Of a stretch of DNA of 35,506 nt, positions 1 to 8,088 are shown piece by piece. Made by a program: the position numbers and the translations under genes. Each line of letters starts with the position of its first letter. Within the stretch, counting starts at the first letter, position 1. Source of the stretch: Muribaculaceae bacterium (lineage in GTDB: Bacteria; Bacteroidota; Bacteroidia; Bacteroidales; Muribaculaceae); assembly GCA_029057985.1 (NCBI GenBank), contig JAIDYR010000074.1, forward strand, positions 1 through 35,506, given 5' to 3'. A model generated the notes under the pieces. The model did no database searches and was not told where the DNA came from. It saw only the letters and a list, made by a program, of their open reading frames with translations.

Positions 1-332
1 CGCACAGGCACGCGACAGATCCAACCTGCCATCATCGACAGCAGTCCCGCTTTCGGTGTCATCGAATGTACCATCGTAGGCCTCTCCTTGCGGAACACGC
101 GGATCAGTCCGAATAGACTCTTCAGATCCTTAAACGGCGAGATATGCCGTTCCATAGACACTGCTATAGTTCTGATACCTTCGGCTATTCCATACTTCTC
201 TAATATCTTTCCAGGTGAAGAAACTGCGACAACTTCTGCTCCTAATTCATCGCTGAGTTCTCGGGGTAAATCGGAACAAAAAGCCTCCAACGAGTCCGGA
301 ATTGTTGTCGCACGAATAATTTTATAATTCAT
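1..332 (-). CDS. Glycosyltransferase family 4, N-terminal part (cut by window edge)
   Basis: This is the first 110 codons of a gene that runs off the left edge. The translation starts MNYKIIRATTIPDSL and carries the segment MVHSMTPKAGLLSMMAG near residues 90-106. That segment is typical of the N-terminal Rossmann lobe of GT4 enzymes of the PglA/WbpH/CapM kind, which add a sugar to a lipid-linked glycan at the cytoplasmic face of the inner membrane. The C-terminal lobe with the EX7E motif lies outside the window. The ATG (330-332) overlaps the TAA of the HD-domain gene by one base, so it is co-transcribed and probably translationally coupled. In many Bacteroidota capsule loci such a GT4 precedes the initiating sugar-phosphate transferase, which may lie just beyond the edge (inference). 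Confidence 0.8.
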   Translation of the reverse strand, partial: MNYKIIRATTIPDSLEAFCSDLPRELSDELGAEVVAVSSPGKILEKYGIAEGIRTIAVSMERHISPFKDLKSLFGLIRVFRKERPTMVHSMTPKAGLLSMMAGWICRVPV

Positions 333-1909
333 TATTTCGAATCTAATGAGGGAGTCCAAAGTTTACGCAATTGTTCTGAAAGATAGTTTTTTATTATCTC
401 TACTATATTGCCAATTGACTGTGGGTTGCGGATCATGTCGTGTTTTTTAAAGTTAAAATAAACATAACAGAATGGTTTATTAGAGCCTATTACTGAAAAT
501 GAATCGTGATAAAGAGTTGAGAATGGTATATTATCATCATTGATAGATACCTTGATCTTTCTCGGATCAAGTTTACGAATTTTAGAAGTTACCTCAATTA
601 CGATTATGTCATCTGAATCCCAATTATAACGATCGGCCAGATATTTCTTGAATTTATCATTTTTAAGAAACTCTACAATATTAAATCGAGAACCATTGGA
701 AATACTTCCAAGAATAGGAGCAAATATATTGAAGTATTCAAGTTTTGATTTCCACAACGGTTCGTGTGTAAATTTACGTGAAAACCAACCTTCTATGTAT
801 TTATCAGCAGGAGCTAACTTCATGAGAGCGACAAAATCGTCATCAGTCGGTCGAGTTAATTTATATTGAGAAATAGGTAAATTTTTTACCTCTGTAAATA
901 TTTTAGGATCGCAGATTTTCCTTAGAGCGTTGTCTCTATCGTTACTTGTAGTTGTCGGAATGTAGCAATGATAACATGCGCAGGATTTCATTGCTTCTAC
1001 AAGATAATATTGTTCTAATAAAACTTTGTGATGCTTAATTACATATAAATATTGAAAATTCTTTACATTCAATACTGTTTCTATCTCATTCAAGGCCTTG
1101 GAACTATATACTACACTGTATCGATAGACTGTTTCCCCTGTGTTATTGATTAGATCTTCTTTAAGAATATTTATTGAACGTATGAGTCGATTTAGGTTTA
1201 TGTTATAGTTACGGTATCCACCCGCCCAAACGTCTCTACATACATAATCTAGACCATCGGCATCAATTATATCTCCATGAATTAATTCAATCATGGTATT
1301 TTCAAAAGACCCATCAGGTAATAATTCTTTTTCACCGGTGGATGTCTTATTTTCTTCCAAGTATCTATACCCTGTAATCATACGCGACAATAGTACCCAG
1401 TCAACATCATCAAAGCGAGAACGGTATATCTTCACGGCTACCATAGCGCTTATCAACTCATGTTCGGCAGGTAGTTGTTTACTATTGTCAACATCTTCAT
1501 TAAATTTATCATCATCCAATAGTTCCTTTAGTCTGTTGAGAGCATACTCACGCCCAAAGAATTCTTCAAAGGTATGCGAAAACGGACTATGTCCTACATC
1601 ATGAAGTAGACAAGCTAATTTGTATGTTTTCTTTATTTGATCCCAATTAGAAGGCAGAATTTTATCTCTTATATTTTCGATCTTCTTTTCTTTGTATTTC
1701 CGTTCAATTTCATCGGCGATTCGAGATCCGATATAGTAAACGCCAAGGGAGTGAATGAATCTATCATGACGTGCACTGGGATATACAGAGCGACAAGAAT
1801 TTTGTTCAATTCTTCTTAACCTCTGGAAGTGTGCAGTATCAATTACTTTTTCAAAGAAATCTTTATGTATTGAGATTGTACCGTGAACACTGTCTAATAC
1901 TGTTTTCAT
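332..1909 (-). CDS. HD-domain phosphohydrolase, dGTPase/SAMHD1-like
   Basis: The 525-residue product has the HD-superfamily metal-site pattern: a His in HDRFIHSLG (near 48-56), the HD pair in LLHDVGHSPFSHTFE (H103, D104) and the distal Asp in IIDADGLDYVCRD (near 215-226). This layout matches the COG1078 group that includes dNTP triphosphohydrolases; the substrate here is unknown. A TTG at 1924 would extend it by five codons. I chose the ATG at 1909 because it forms an ATGA overlap with the stop of the 101-residue upstream gene, the junction style used elsewhere in this operon. An HD hydrolase is out of place among glycan genes. It could be a stowaway or defence-type gene carried in the island with its small partner. 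Function in glycan assembly is not evident. Confidence 0.85.
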   Translation of the reverse strand: MKTVLDSVHGTISIHKDFFEKVIDTAHFQRLRRIEQNSCRSVYPSARHDRFIHSLGVYYIGSRIADEIERKYKEKKIENIRDKILPSNWDQIKKTYKLACLLHDVGHSPFSHTFEEFFGREYALNRLKELLDDDKFNEDVDNSKQLPAEHELISAMVAVKIYRSRFDDVDWVLLSRMITGYRYLEENKTSTGEKELLPDGSFENTMIELIHGDIIDADGLDYVCRDVWAGGYRNYNINLNRLIRSINILKEDLINNTGETVYRYSVVYSSKALNEIETVLNVKNFQYLYVIKHHKVLLEQYYLVEAMKSCACYHCYIPTTTSNDRDNALRKICDPKIFTEVKNLPISQYKLTRPTDDDFVALMKLAPADKYIEGWFSRKFTHEPLWKSKLEYFNIFAPILGSISNGSRFNIVEFLKNDKFKKYLADRYNWDSDDIIVIEVTSKIRKLDPRKIKVSINDDNIPFSTLYHDSFSVIGSNKPFCYVYFNFKKHDMIRNPQSIGNIVEIIKNYLSEQLRKLWTPSLDSK

Positions 1910-2211
1910 ATTTGTTGTGCACAATTATTAAAAATTTCTGAAAATTCCGGAGATTCGGTTGTGATAAGACGTATATATCTTATCCAATCATTAGAAGGCA
2001 TAAATTGTATTTGTGTCTTATTAATTTTTGCTAATCCTCCCAATCCTCGTGCATAATTTTCTATGTCCAAGTAATCAAACTTACAATAAATATTATTCTC
2101 GTTAAGATGTCGTAGGAGTTTATTAAATTTGCTCAATTCCAAAATAAAGTCATTTTCATTATTAAGTTTGATTACTTCATTTAGAAATTGGAAATGTGTG
2201 ATTCTGACCAT
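1906..2211 (-). CDS. Hypothetical protein, 101 residues
   Basis: I do not recognise this small protein. It is mostly polar and mixed in charge, with no signal peptide, membrane segment or Cys motif. It begins MVRITHFQFLNEVIKLNNEN and contains YARGLGGLAK near residues 53-62, and its base composition is like its A+T-rich neighbours. Its stop overlaps the ATG of the HD phosphohydrolase as ATGA, so the two are very likely translated together; it may be a partner or regulator of that enzyme (inference). About 85 bases separate it from the opine-type dehydrogenase upstream, a relatively wide gap for this operon, which hints that these two genes form a separate unit. Confidence 0.6.
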   Translation of the reverse strand: MVRITHFQFLNEVIKLNNENDFILELSKFNKLLRHLNENNIYCKFDYLDIENYARGLGGLAKINKTQIQFMPSNDWIRYIRLITTESPEFSEIFNNCAQQI

Positions 2212-2296
2212 TATATATTTTCAAAATATTCTTTCAAAACTGGGATTTTTGAATGTAGATAGAGAGAAATGCTGAAATGAATTATGGTGTTCCAGA

Positions 2297-3304
2297 TTAG
2301 TTCTTAATTTTTGAATACCCCCACTCATAAACTTCATCAATTGTGGGAGTTTCAATGTTATGTTGCATTGCTAAAACCTTTATAAACTTTAATCCGAAAG
2401 GAAAATCTTCCGTAAAATATCTGCTTGAGAAATCAAAGATCCATCCTTTGTCAGTTTCAATCATTGGAGACTTTATAGTTTTGAAAGCCGTAATGGATCT
2501 AATCTTATCAGTAAGGGACTTAGCATCGGTAGATTCATAATACTCCAATAAAGACGGCACGGCACCTTTCAATTTCAAATGCCTTAGTAGAGTTTGAAAT
2601 TCTTCGTCCATCTTTAGTATGGTCTCGGAAGAGTCTAAAGTCCAATCTGCGTAGAAGAGTGGCATCTTGGGAAATGGAGCTCCATTAGATTCTTTCCACA
2701 TTGAATACATTCGTCCGGTATGAAGAATCGGATTACTATTTGTCAAAGATACTATTAAGAAATTATCCACAAACTTTATCGGGGTCAAGAATAAATCCGA
2801 CAATGTATTTTTAATATCATCATGATTCTTGATATTCTCTAATGCTACTGTAAGAGAATCCTTATAGCCCAATAAGTAAGCAGACTTACCATATTCCTTT
2901 ACTCGTGCTATAAATGGTACTCGTTGAAATCCAAATAGAGGCGTTCCAGGATAAAGAATCTTATGTGCGATAAAGAAGAATCCTGTACTTGACACTATTG
3001 AACCTACAATAGAGTCGGATCTTAGCCACGTTCTTATTTTCTTTAGATTTTCTTCTATAAGGAATCCTGGTACACATAAAAGTACAAGGTCTGCATTCAA
3101 TATAGCTTTTTGAGGATCAGATGATATATGCGACAAATTACCACTATATTTCTTCCCTTTACAATCAATAACTTCAATCTCCTCAGACCATTCTTCAGGA
3201 TGTCCCGAAAGAATACATACGTGGTGGCCTTGTGATAGAAATACTCCTGCGCATACAGTACCGAGGCTACCTCCTCCGCAAATACATATATTTAGTTTAG
3301 TCAT
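2297..3304 (-). CDS. NAD(P)-dependent opine/octopine dehydrogenase-family protein
   Basis: The 335-residue product opens with a Rossmann nucleotide-binding loop (CGGGSLG, residues 9-15) followed by a strand ending ILSGHP. The C-terminal half has the opine-dehydrogenase type helical domain: NPILHTGRMY (191-200) with a candidate catalytic His195, and RYFTEDFPFGL (295-305), which resembles the EDxPYGL signature of this family. Opine dehydrogenases reductively join an amino group to an oxo-acid; related ketopantoate-type reductases reduce 2-oxo compounds. The ATG lies inside the 3' end of the nucleotidyltransferase-PLP fusion gene (8-base overlap), so it probably works on the product of that enzyme. 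It could make an N-(1-carboxyalkyl) amine for a glycan decoration; the substrate is inferred, not shown. Confidence 0.75.
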   Translation of the reverse strand: MTKLNICICGGGSLGTVCAGVFLSQGHHVCILSGHPEEWSEEIEVIDCKGKKYSGNLSHISSDPQKAILNADLVLLCVPGFLIEENLKKIRTWLRSDSIVGSIVSSTGFFFIAHKILYPGTPLFGFQRVPFIARVKEYGKSAYLLGYKDSLTVALENIKNHDDIKNTLSDLFLTPIKFVDNFLIVSLTNSNPILHTGRMYSMWKESNGAPFPKMPLFYADWTLDSSETILKMDEEFQTLLRHLKLKGAVPSLLEYYESTDAKSLTDKIRSITAFKTIKSPMIETDKGWIFDFSSRYFTEDFPFGLKFIKVLAMQHNIETPTIDEVYEWGYSKIKN

Positions 3305-5117
3305 TGCAGATTTCTTTGAGTGCCTGAATAAGTCGACTATTATCTTGATTATCCCTTATGGCAATTCTGATGTATTCGCCTTTTCCGGAAAACCCTTTTT
3401 TTGAAGTGCAATCCTTGATGAGAATATTGTATTTAGTCAGAAGTTTCAAGGATAAATCATGTGCAGAGATGCCTCTTATAACCTCACATAGAAAATAGTT
3501 TGCTTGAGATGGTATCACTCTGAGGAATTGGATAGTATTGAGCGCTGCTTCGAAAATGTCGCGTTCTTCTCTAAATTTTTGGCATGCCACGCGATAAGAG
3601 TTCTCATATTTGCTATATATCTGCATGTAGAATTCAGCAAAAGAATTTATATTCCATATCCCTACGTCTTTTCTCATTGCAGTTATCAATTCGGTATCTG
3701 CACATGCAAGAATACCCAGTCTTAGTCCCGGCACTCCATAACTTTTAGAAATGGATTTCATCACGCATACATTAGGATGCTTTATAAGGAATTCATTTCG
3801 TAGAAGAGTATCAACTATTGACGGATCAGAAAAATCAACGAAAGATTCGTCGATAATTAATCTTATCCCTTTTGATTCACTCCATTCGACCATCCTCTTC
3901 AGACTATCTCGATCGATAAGATTCCCGGAAGGATTATCCGGATTGACTATCAAAAGAGATTCTATATCATACTTATCATAGAATTTGATAAGGTCTTCAG
4001 CCGAATACCTGAAGTTGTCATTATCCGGATAGAATTTGATAATTCTTTGCTCTTCGTATCTATTTGGGTATTCCTCGAAAGTCGGATATGTTATTCCAAT
4101 TTTACCATTAATCAGACTCATAAGACTTTTAATGAGTTCGGCGGCTCCATTTCCTACAACCACATAATCATGTTTAAGAGAAAAGTATTTGGCCGCCAAT
4201 AAGGAATTTACTCCCATTCCCGAAGGATAATCCCTGAGAAGAGGTTCAAAGTTAGCTTTCATCTCCTCAATCATTCGATTGCCGGGAAAATAGGGATTGA
4301 CAAGATAGCAGTAATCCAATAGTCCCGGATATCTCCAATAGCCTCCGAAAGACTGTTGTAAATTTTTTAACTGTAGTTCAGGTTTAGCAAATATAGTTTC
4401 GGCAATTCGAAGATCCTGAACATCATCGATCTCATACCAATGCAAGCCGGTAATTGGCAACCCTTTCAGGCCGGAATTATCTACCAAGGTAAGGACGCGA
4501 AGCACCTGCTCATAATATTCATTCTCTCCGAGAACTTTTATATAAGCGTCAAGGAAGGGTAGATAGTTATGGATTATAAATTCTTTTGAGAATTTATAGA
4601 TATTTACTGTCTTATAGTAAAAATCAGTGTCAGAATATTTAAATGCTTTCTTCGGGATGAAATTGACAATGTTGTTATCCTCATCTATTCTTACCATTGT
4701 CCCATCCATCCATGTCTCATATTTAGATATCAAAGCACAATTCGAATACTCTGAATCAACGGCCGCCTGAAGAACTTCATCTTCAAAAATCAGATCTGAT
4801 TCCAATAGAAGAGTGTCATCCTCAGCCATTTTATCCTTCGCAAGCCACAAAGAATATATATTGTTGGTCTTATCGTAAACGTTATTTTCTACAAATTCAA
4901 TATTGGAGTCCGGATATTCCTTAAGAATATAATTCTTTAACTTTTTACCTTCATAACCGACGACAATGATCACCCGGGATAAATTCAATCTTGACAACTG
5001 ATTAAGCATTCGATCAATCAATCGAGTGCCATTGACAGATACCATGCATTTGGTATTGTCGGCAGTAAATTCACCGAGACGACGTCCCATCCCGGCTGCT
5101 AAAATTATAGCTTGCAT
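3297..5117 (-). CDS. Fused nucleotidyltransferase and PLP-dependent aminotransferase/decarboxylase
   Basis: The 606-residue protein joins two enzymes. Residues 1 to about 240 are a LicC-like NTP transferase: AAGMGRRLGEFTADNTK (7-23), ESDLIFED (106-113) and YEIDDVQDL (228-236). Residues about 260-606 are a fold-type I PLP enzyme: GNGAAE (322-327), VNPDNPSG (391-398), IIDES (421-425), SISKSYGVPGLRLG (455-468) with Lys458 as the likely Schiff-base lysine, and YIRIAIRD near 582-589. The second half resembles HisC, CobD and the serine-phosphate decarboxylase group. A plausible job is to make a phospho-amino-alcohol by decarboxylation or transamination and activate it as a CDP derivative for LicD, whose gene ends 12 bases upstream. 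The fusion resembles PntC in layout, but no PEP mutase is present to support phosphonate chemistry. Confidence 0.85.
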   Translation of the reverse strand: MQAIILAAGMGRRLGEFTADNTKCMVSVNGTRLIDRMLNQLSRLNLSRVIIVVGYEGKKLKNYILKEYPDSNIEFVENNVYDKTNNIYSLWLAKDKMAEDDTLLLESDLIFEDEVLQAAVDSEYSNCALISKYETWMDGTMVRIDEDNNIVNFIPKKAFKYSDTDFYYKTVNIYKFSKEFIIHNYLPFLDAYIKVLGENEYYEQVLRVLTLVDNSGLKGLPITGLHWYEIDDVQDLRIAETIFAKPELQLKNLQQSFGGYWRYPGLLDYCYLVNPYFPGNRMIEEMKANFEPLLRDYPSGMGVNSLLAAKYFSLKHDYVVVGNGAAELIKSLMSLINGKIGITYPTFEEYPNRYEEQRIIKFYPDNDNFRYSAEDLIKFYDKYDIESLLIVNPDNPSGNLIDRDSLKRMVEWSESKGIRLIIDESFVDFSDPSIVDTLLRNEFLIKHPNVCVMKSISKSYGVPGLRLGILACADTELITAMRKDVGIWNINSFAEFYMQIYSKYENSYRVACQKFREERDIFEAALNTIQFLRVIPSQANYFLCEVIRGISAHDLSLKLLTKYNILIKDCTSKKGFSGKGEYIRIAIRDNQDNSRLIQALKEICND

Positions 5118-5129
5118 AAACTAAATTGT

Positions 5130-6032
5130 TTAATCTTCTTCCGGCAAGCGGATTTTAGAAACGTAATGATGCCATTTGTCGGAATTATCCGGAATTGTGT
5201 TCCAATTTCCATAGATAATGGTCAGGTAATCTCCCGCTTTGTTTGGAATTTTAACTTTTCCTATTTCGGGAAGCTCCATTTCCTTGAAGGGGAAGAAATA
5301 ATCTAAAGGCATCATTTTATGACACGTGATTAATCCGCCCATAATGTGTTTAAATCCGGATTCTTTTCGATGAATACCGAAATGTTCGATCCATTTATTC
5401 CACGTGCGCGGGGATGCGAAGGAAAAGAGTGTACCCCATATCTGGCGTATTCTCCAGTTTAGGCGTCCTTCTTTAGATGTCATCATGATCCGCTTATATT
5501 TCTCGGAAGGCTCTTTAACTTGTTGCACTGACGTTGCAGTGTACATTAAAAAGAAAGACCACAATCGACGCACTTTGTTCATCAAAGGTTGTGCAGGTAC
5601 ATTATCTATTGGGAAAATATCGATAAATACTCCTGAACACTCTGATTCTTCTTCTACTAAAGGCACATATTCAGTCTCAGTATCGAAAATCTTAGCGAAT
5701 CGAGCGTATGAGCCTCCTTCCGTCAGATACGACGACACTTTATACTTTGCCGGCAATTCCTTTACATACTTCGATAGAAATAACTCATAGTCCTCTCTTG
5801 GCATGTGGAGATCCAGATCGTCATCCCATGGAATCCAACCGTTGTGGCGCATAGCTCCGATTACATTTCCATAGGCAAGACACACTCTTAGTCCATGACG
5901 ATTGCAAACCTCCTCAATATCACGATACATCTTGAAAAGATGACGTTGCAAGCGTAGCAATTCATCTTTTGAGAGTTCCGTGCCAAGACCGGAATTAGTC
6001 AGTTGCATGAGTATTTTCTTGGTAGCAAACAT
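5130..6032 (-). CDS. LicD family phosphotransferase (module next to the fusion enzyme)
   Basis: The 300-residue protein has the LicD/fukutin signature AYGNVIGAMRHNGWIPWDDD (53-72) followed by LDLHMPREDYE, with the acidic DDDLD cluster that binds the metal-nucleotide donor. LicD proteins move phosphocholine or other phospho-alcohols from a CDP-activated donor onto sugars. The family usually runs 260-330 residues, so this looks complete, and no membrane segment is obvious. The start at 6032 is 2 bases after the upstream GT4 stop. It precedes the nucleotidyltransferase-PLP fusion by 12 bases, so its donor is probably what that enzyme makes. A second, clearly different LicD lies at 22.1-23.1 kb with its own cytidylyltransferase. 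Confidence 0.88.
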   Translation of the reverse strand: MFATKKILMQLTNSGLGTELSKDELLRLQRHLFKMYRDIEEVCNRHGLRVCLAYGNVIGAMRHNGWIPWDDDLDLHMPREDYELFLSKYVKELPAKYKVSSYLTEGGSYARFAKIFDTETEYVPLVEEESECSGVFIDIFPIDNVPAQPLMNKVRRLWSFFLMYTATSVQQVKEPSEKYKRIMMTSKEGRLNWRIRQIWGTLFSFASPRTWNKWIEHFGIHRKESGFKHIMGGLITCHKMMPLDYFFPFKEMELPEIGKVKIPNKAGDYLTIIYGNWNTIPDNSDKWHHYVSKIRLPEED

Positions 6033-6034
6033 CT

Positions 6035-7189
6035 TTACTGAGTCTTATATAGTTCTATATATCGGTTTTGAAGTTTATGAGCAGATGTATTAGCATCATA
6101 TCCAGCCTCTTTTATTTCTTCAAATCTATCTCGACGAATCTTTGAAGTAGATTCAATAATTGCTTTAGCCCATACTTTTGCTCCTGCTTCGAGAGGAAGA
6201 TAAGTCACTAAATCCGTGACGCTACATTCTGTAGAAACAGATCCCTTGGTAGTGAAGCAAGGTAATCCGCTGACTTGTGCTTCTACTATAGAGAGAGGCA
6301 GACCCTCATATAAAGATGGCAGGATAAAAGCATCCATGGCCTGCTCGTAGTCATAGACATTTGGAATAACACCAACTAGCTTTAGATGACTCCTCACTCC
6401 CAATTCTTTTGCATAATCCTCTATCTCGGTTCTTAAATGTCCATCTCCAACCAGTAGCAAAAAAGTGTCGGGGTGAAGTTTTATTACTTCCTTAAGAACC
6501 TCTAAAGAGAATTTATGATTTTTTTCGGGATTGAATCTGGCTACCTGCCCAATTACAATTGTAGCTTGATTACATTGCAGTTCTTTCCTGATCTTGGCTC
6601 GGGTGACAGTATTATACTTAAACCAATCCGCGTTAATTACATTTTTTATAACTTCAACCTTACCTTTTCTGTAAAACTCTTTTCCATATAACCAATATGC
6701 CGCTTGCTCACCACAAGAAAAATATGTATTAGCAGTATATTTTAATAATGGAATCAGAGCCTCTCTTAAGCGACCTTTTATCCCCGGTTCAGATTTGGTA
6801 TTATGAGAATGAGAAATCCTTATAGGAATCTCATTCATTTTTGCTATTGCCAATGGAATAACACTTTTTGAGGATGTATGAGAATGGACAATTTTATATT
6901 CAGGATGGCTCCTCAAAAAGGAATGAAGACCTTTCAAATACGGAAGAGGATTCCTAATAGTTAAAGCAGGTATATGATATATTATTCCACCTAAATCATT
7001 TATCTCATCCTCAAAGTCTGATTTGCCGAAGGATGTAAGTAAAAAATCAAATTGCACTAAATCCCGGTTGAGATTTCGGTAATAATTCATTAGTGCGTTT
7101 TCTGCACCCCCACGATTCATAGAATGCAGAATATGAAGAATGCGAATGGGTTGCATACCTTCATTAAAATTAAGCTTAGCTGGCGTCAT
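6035..7189 (-). CDS. Glycosyltransferase family 4
   Basis: The 384-residue GT-B enzyme has the N-terminal MNRGGAENALMNYYRNL segment (24-40), the donor-lobe strand IVIGQVARFNPEKNHK (211-226) and an EX7E motif in YEGLPLSIVEA (E295 and E303). It transfers a sugar from a nucleotide donor to the growing lipid-linked repeat unit on the cytoplasmic side. The ATG at 7189 forms an ATGA overlap with the stop of the upstream GT2 gene, which supports this start over the internal Met12. Donor and linkage cannot be read from sequence. Confidence 0.9.
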   Translation of the reverse strand: MTPAKLNFNEGMQPIRILHILHSMNRGGAENALMNYYRNLNRDLVQFDFLLTSFGKSDFEDEINDLGGIIYHIPALTIRNPLPYLKGLHSFLRSHPEYKIVHSHTSSKSVIPLAIAKMNEIPIRISHSHNTKSEPGIKGRLREALIPLLKYTANTYFSCGEQAAYWLYGKEFYRKGKVEVIKNVINADWFKYNTVTRAKIRKELQCNQATIVIGQVARFNPEKNHKFSLEVLKEVIKLHPDTFLLLVGDGHLRTEIEDYAKELGVRSHLKLVGVIPNVYDYEQAMDAFILPSLYEGLPLSIVEAQVSGLPCFTTKGSVSTECSVTDLVTYLPLEAGAKVWAKAIIESTSKIRRDRFEEIKEAGYDANTSAHKLQNRYIELYKTQ

Positions 7190-8088
7190 CCCTGAATTTT
7201 CATTTTAGAACCGGATTTCACCATATGACGGATCCTTAGATACCACAATGCGCCGATCGGTATGGCCAATAAAGTCATCAATTTCCGAGGTGAGTCAAGA
7301 ATGAACTTGGTATTCTTCTGGATTATAGAACTTGCAACGTAGTGAATTGCACACATAAACCGACGTCTTGCAGTTGCAGAATACTGCATGCCTATTTTGC
7401 GGAAGAAAGAAAATCCCTTTGGATTACGCCAATATTGCCGATACATATTATAGCTCGATCCGTCAAGTTGATAATCTACAGTGACAAGGGGTTCGTTGAG
7501 TACCAGTAATTTATATTCTTGGTCTATCAAAATATATTTGTAAGACAAACTTACATATCGCTCTCCCTCAAATAGAGGATATTCTGGATATCGGTTGATT
7601 ATCTCCGTGCGATATACCATCTTTTTATCCCCTTTGCCTCCTTTGGCATAGAACCCCTGGACAGTAGTTTCCTTCATGTCGGATGGAAATTCCGTCCCGA
7701 TAATTTTGCCATCCTCAGTCTGATCAAGCCCGATAATGCCTGCATATTTCTCTGAACCATGCTTCTTCCAGAAAGTGACTATCTTTTCTACCGCATCAAT
7801 TGGCATGAAGTCATCTGAGTCTATACAAGTATTCAATTCAGTATGAATATTGCGATAAGCAGCATTATGAGCTCCGTGCATTCCTTGATTTTCCTGATAC
7901 ACATAACGTATAGGAATTTTATTCTCCATAATCCACCCTTCTACGAGTTTGCGAGTATGATCCGTAGACCCATCATCTATAACAAGCCATTCGAAATCCT
8001 TACATGTCTGATTGACCAGACTTTCATAGGTGCGGTCAATAGTGTGAGCCCTATTATAGGCAGGAGTAAATATAGTTAGTGTGTTCAT
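7186..8088 (-). CDS. Glycosyltransferase family 2
   Basis: A GT-A enzyme of 300 residues with FTPAYNRAHTIDRTYESL at the N-terminus, LVIDDGSTDHTRK for the nucleotide and a CIDSDDF metal motif. The C-terminal part is basic and has a hydrophobic stretch (LLAIPIGALWYLRI) that may peripherally anchor it to the membrane. An upstream ATG at 8100 would add MDNG. I prefer the ATG at 8088 because it overlaps the polymerase stop as ATGA, as at other junctions here. It ends by the same overlap with the next GT4. Confidence 0.88.
   Translation of the reverse strand: MNTLTIFTPAYNRAHTIDRTYESLVNQTCKDFEWLVIDDGSTDHTRKLVEGWIMENKIPIRYVYQENQGMHGAHNAAYRNIHTELNTCIDSDDFMPIDAVEKIVTFWKKHGSEKYAGIIGLDQTEDGKIIGTEFPSDMKETTVQGFYAKGGKGDKKMVYRTEIINRYPEYPLFEGERYVSLSYKYILIDQEYKLLVLNEPLVTVDYQLDGSSYNMYRQYWRNPKGFSFFRKIGMQYSATARRRFMCAIHYVASSIIQKNTKFILDSPRKLMTLLAIPIGALWYLRIRHMVKSGSKMKIQG

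Noticed and set aside
3297..5117. Phosphonate (2-aminoethylphosphonate) activation by a PntC-type fusion
   Set aside because: No PEP mutase or phosphonopyruvate decarboxylase is in the window, and the PLP half looks like the CobD/HisC group. It remains possible only if those genes lie elsewhere.
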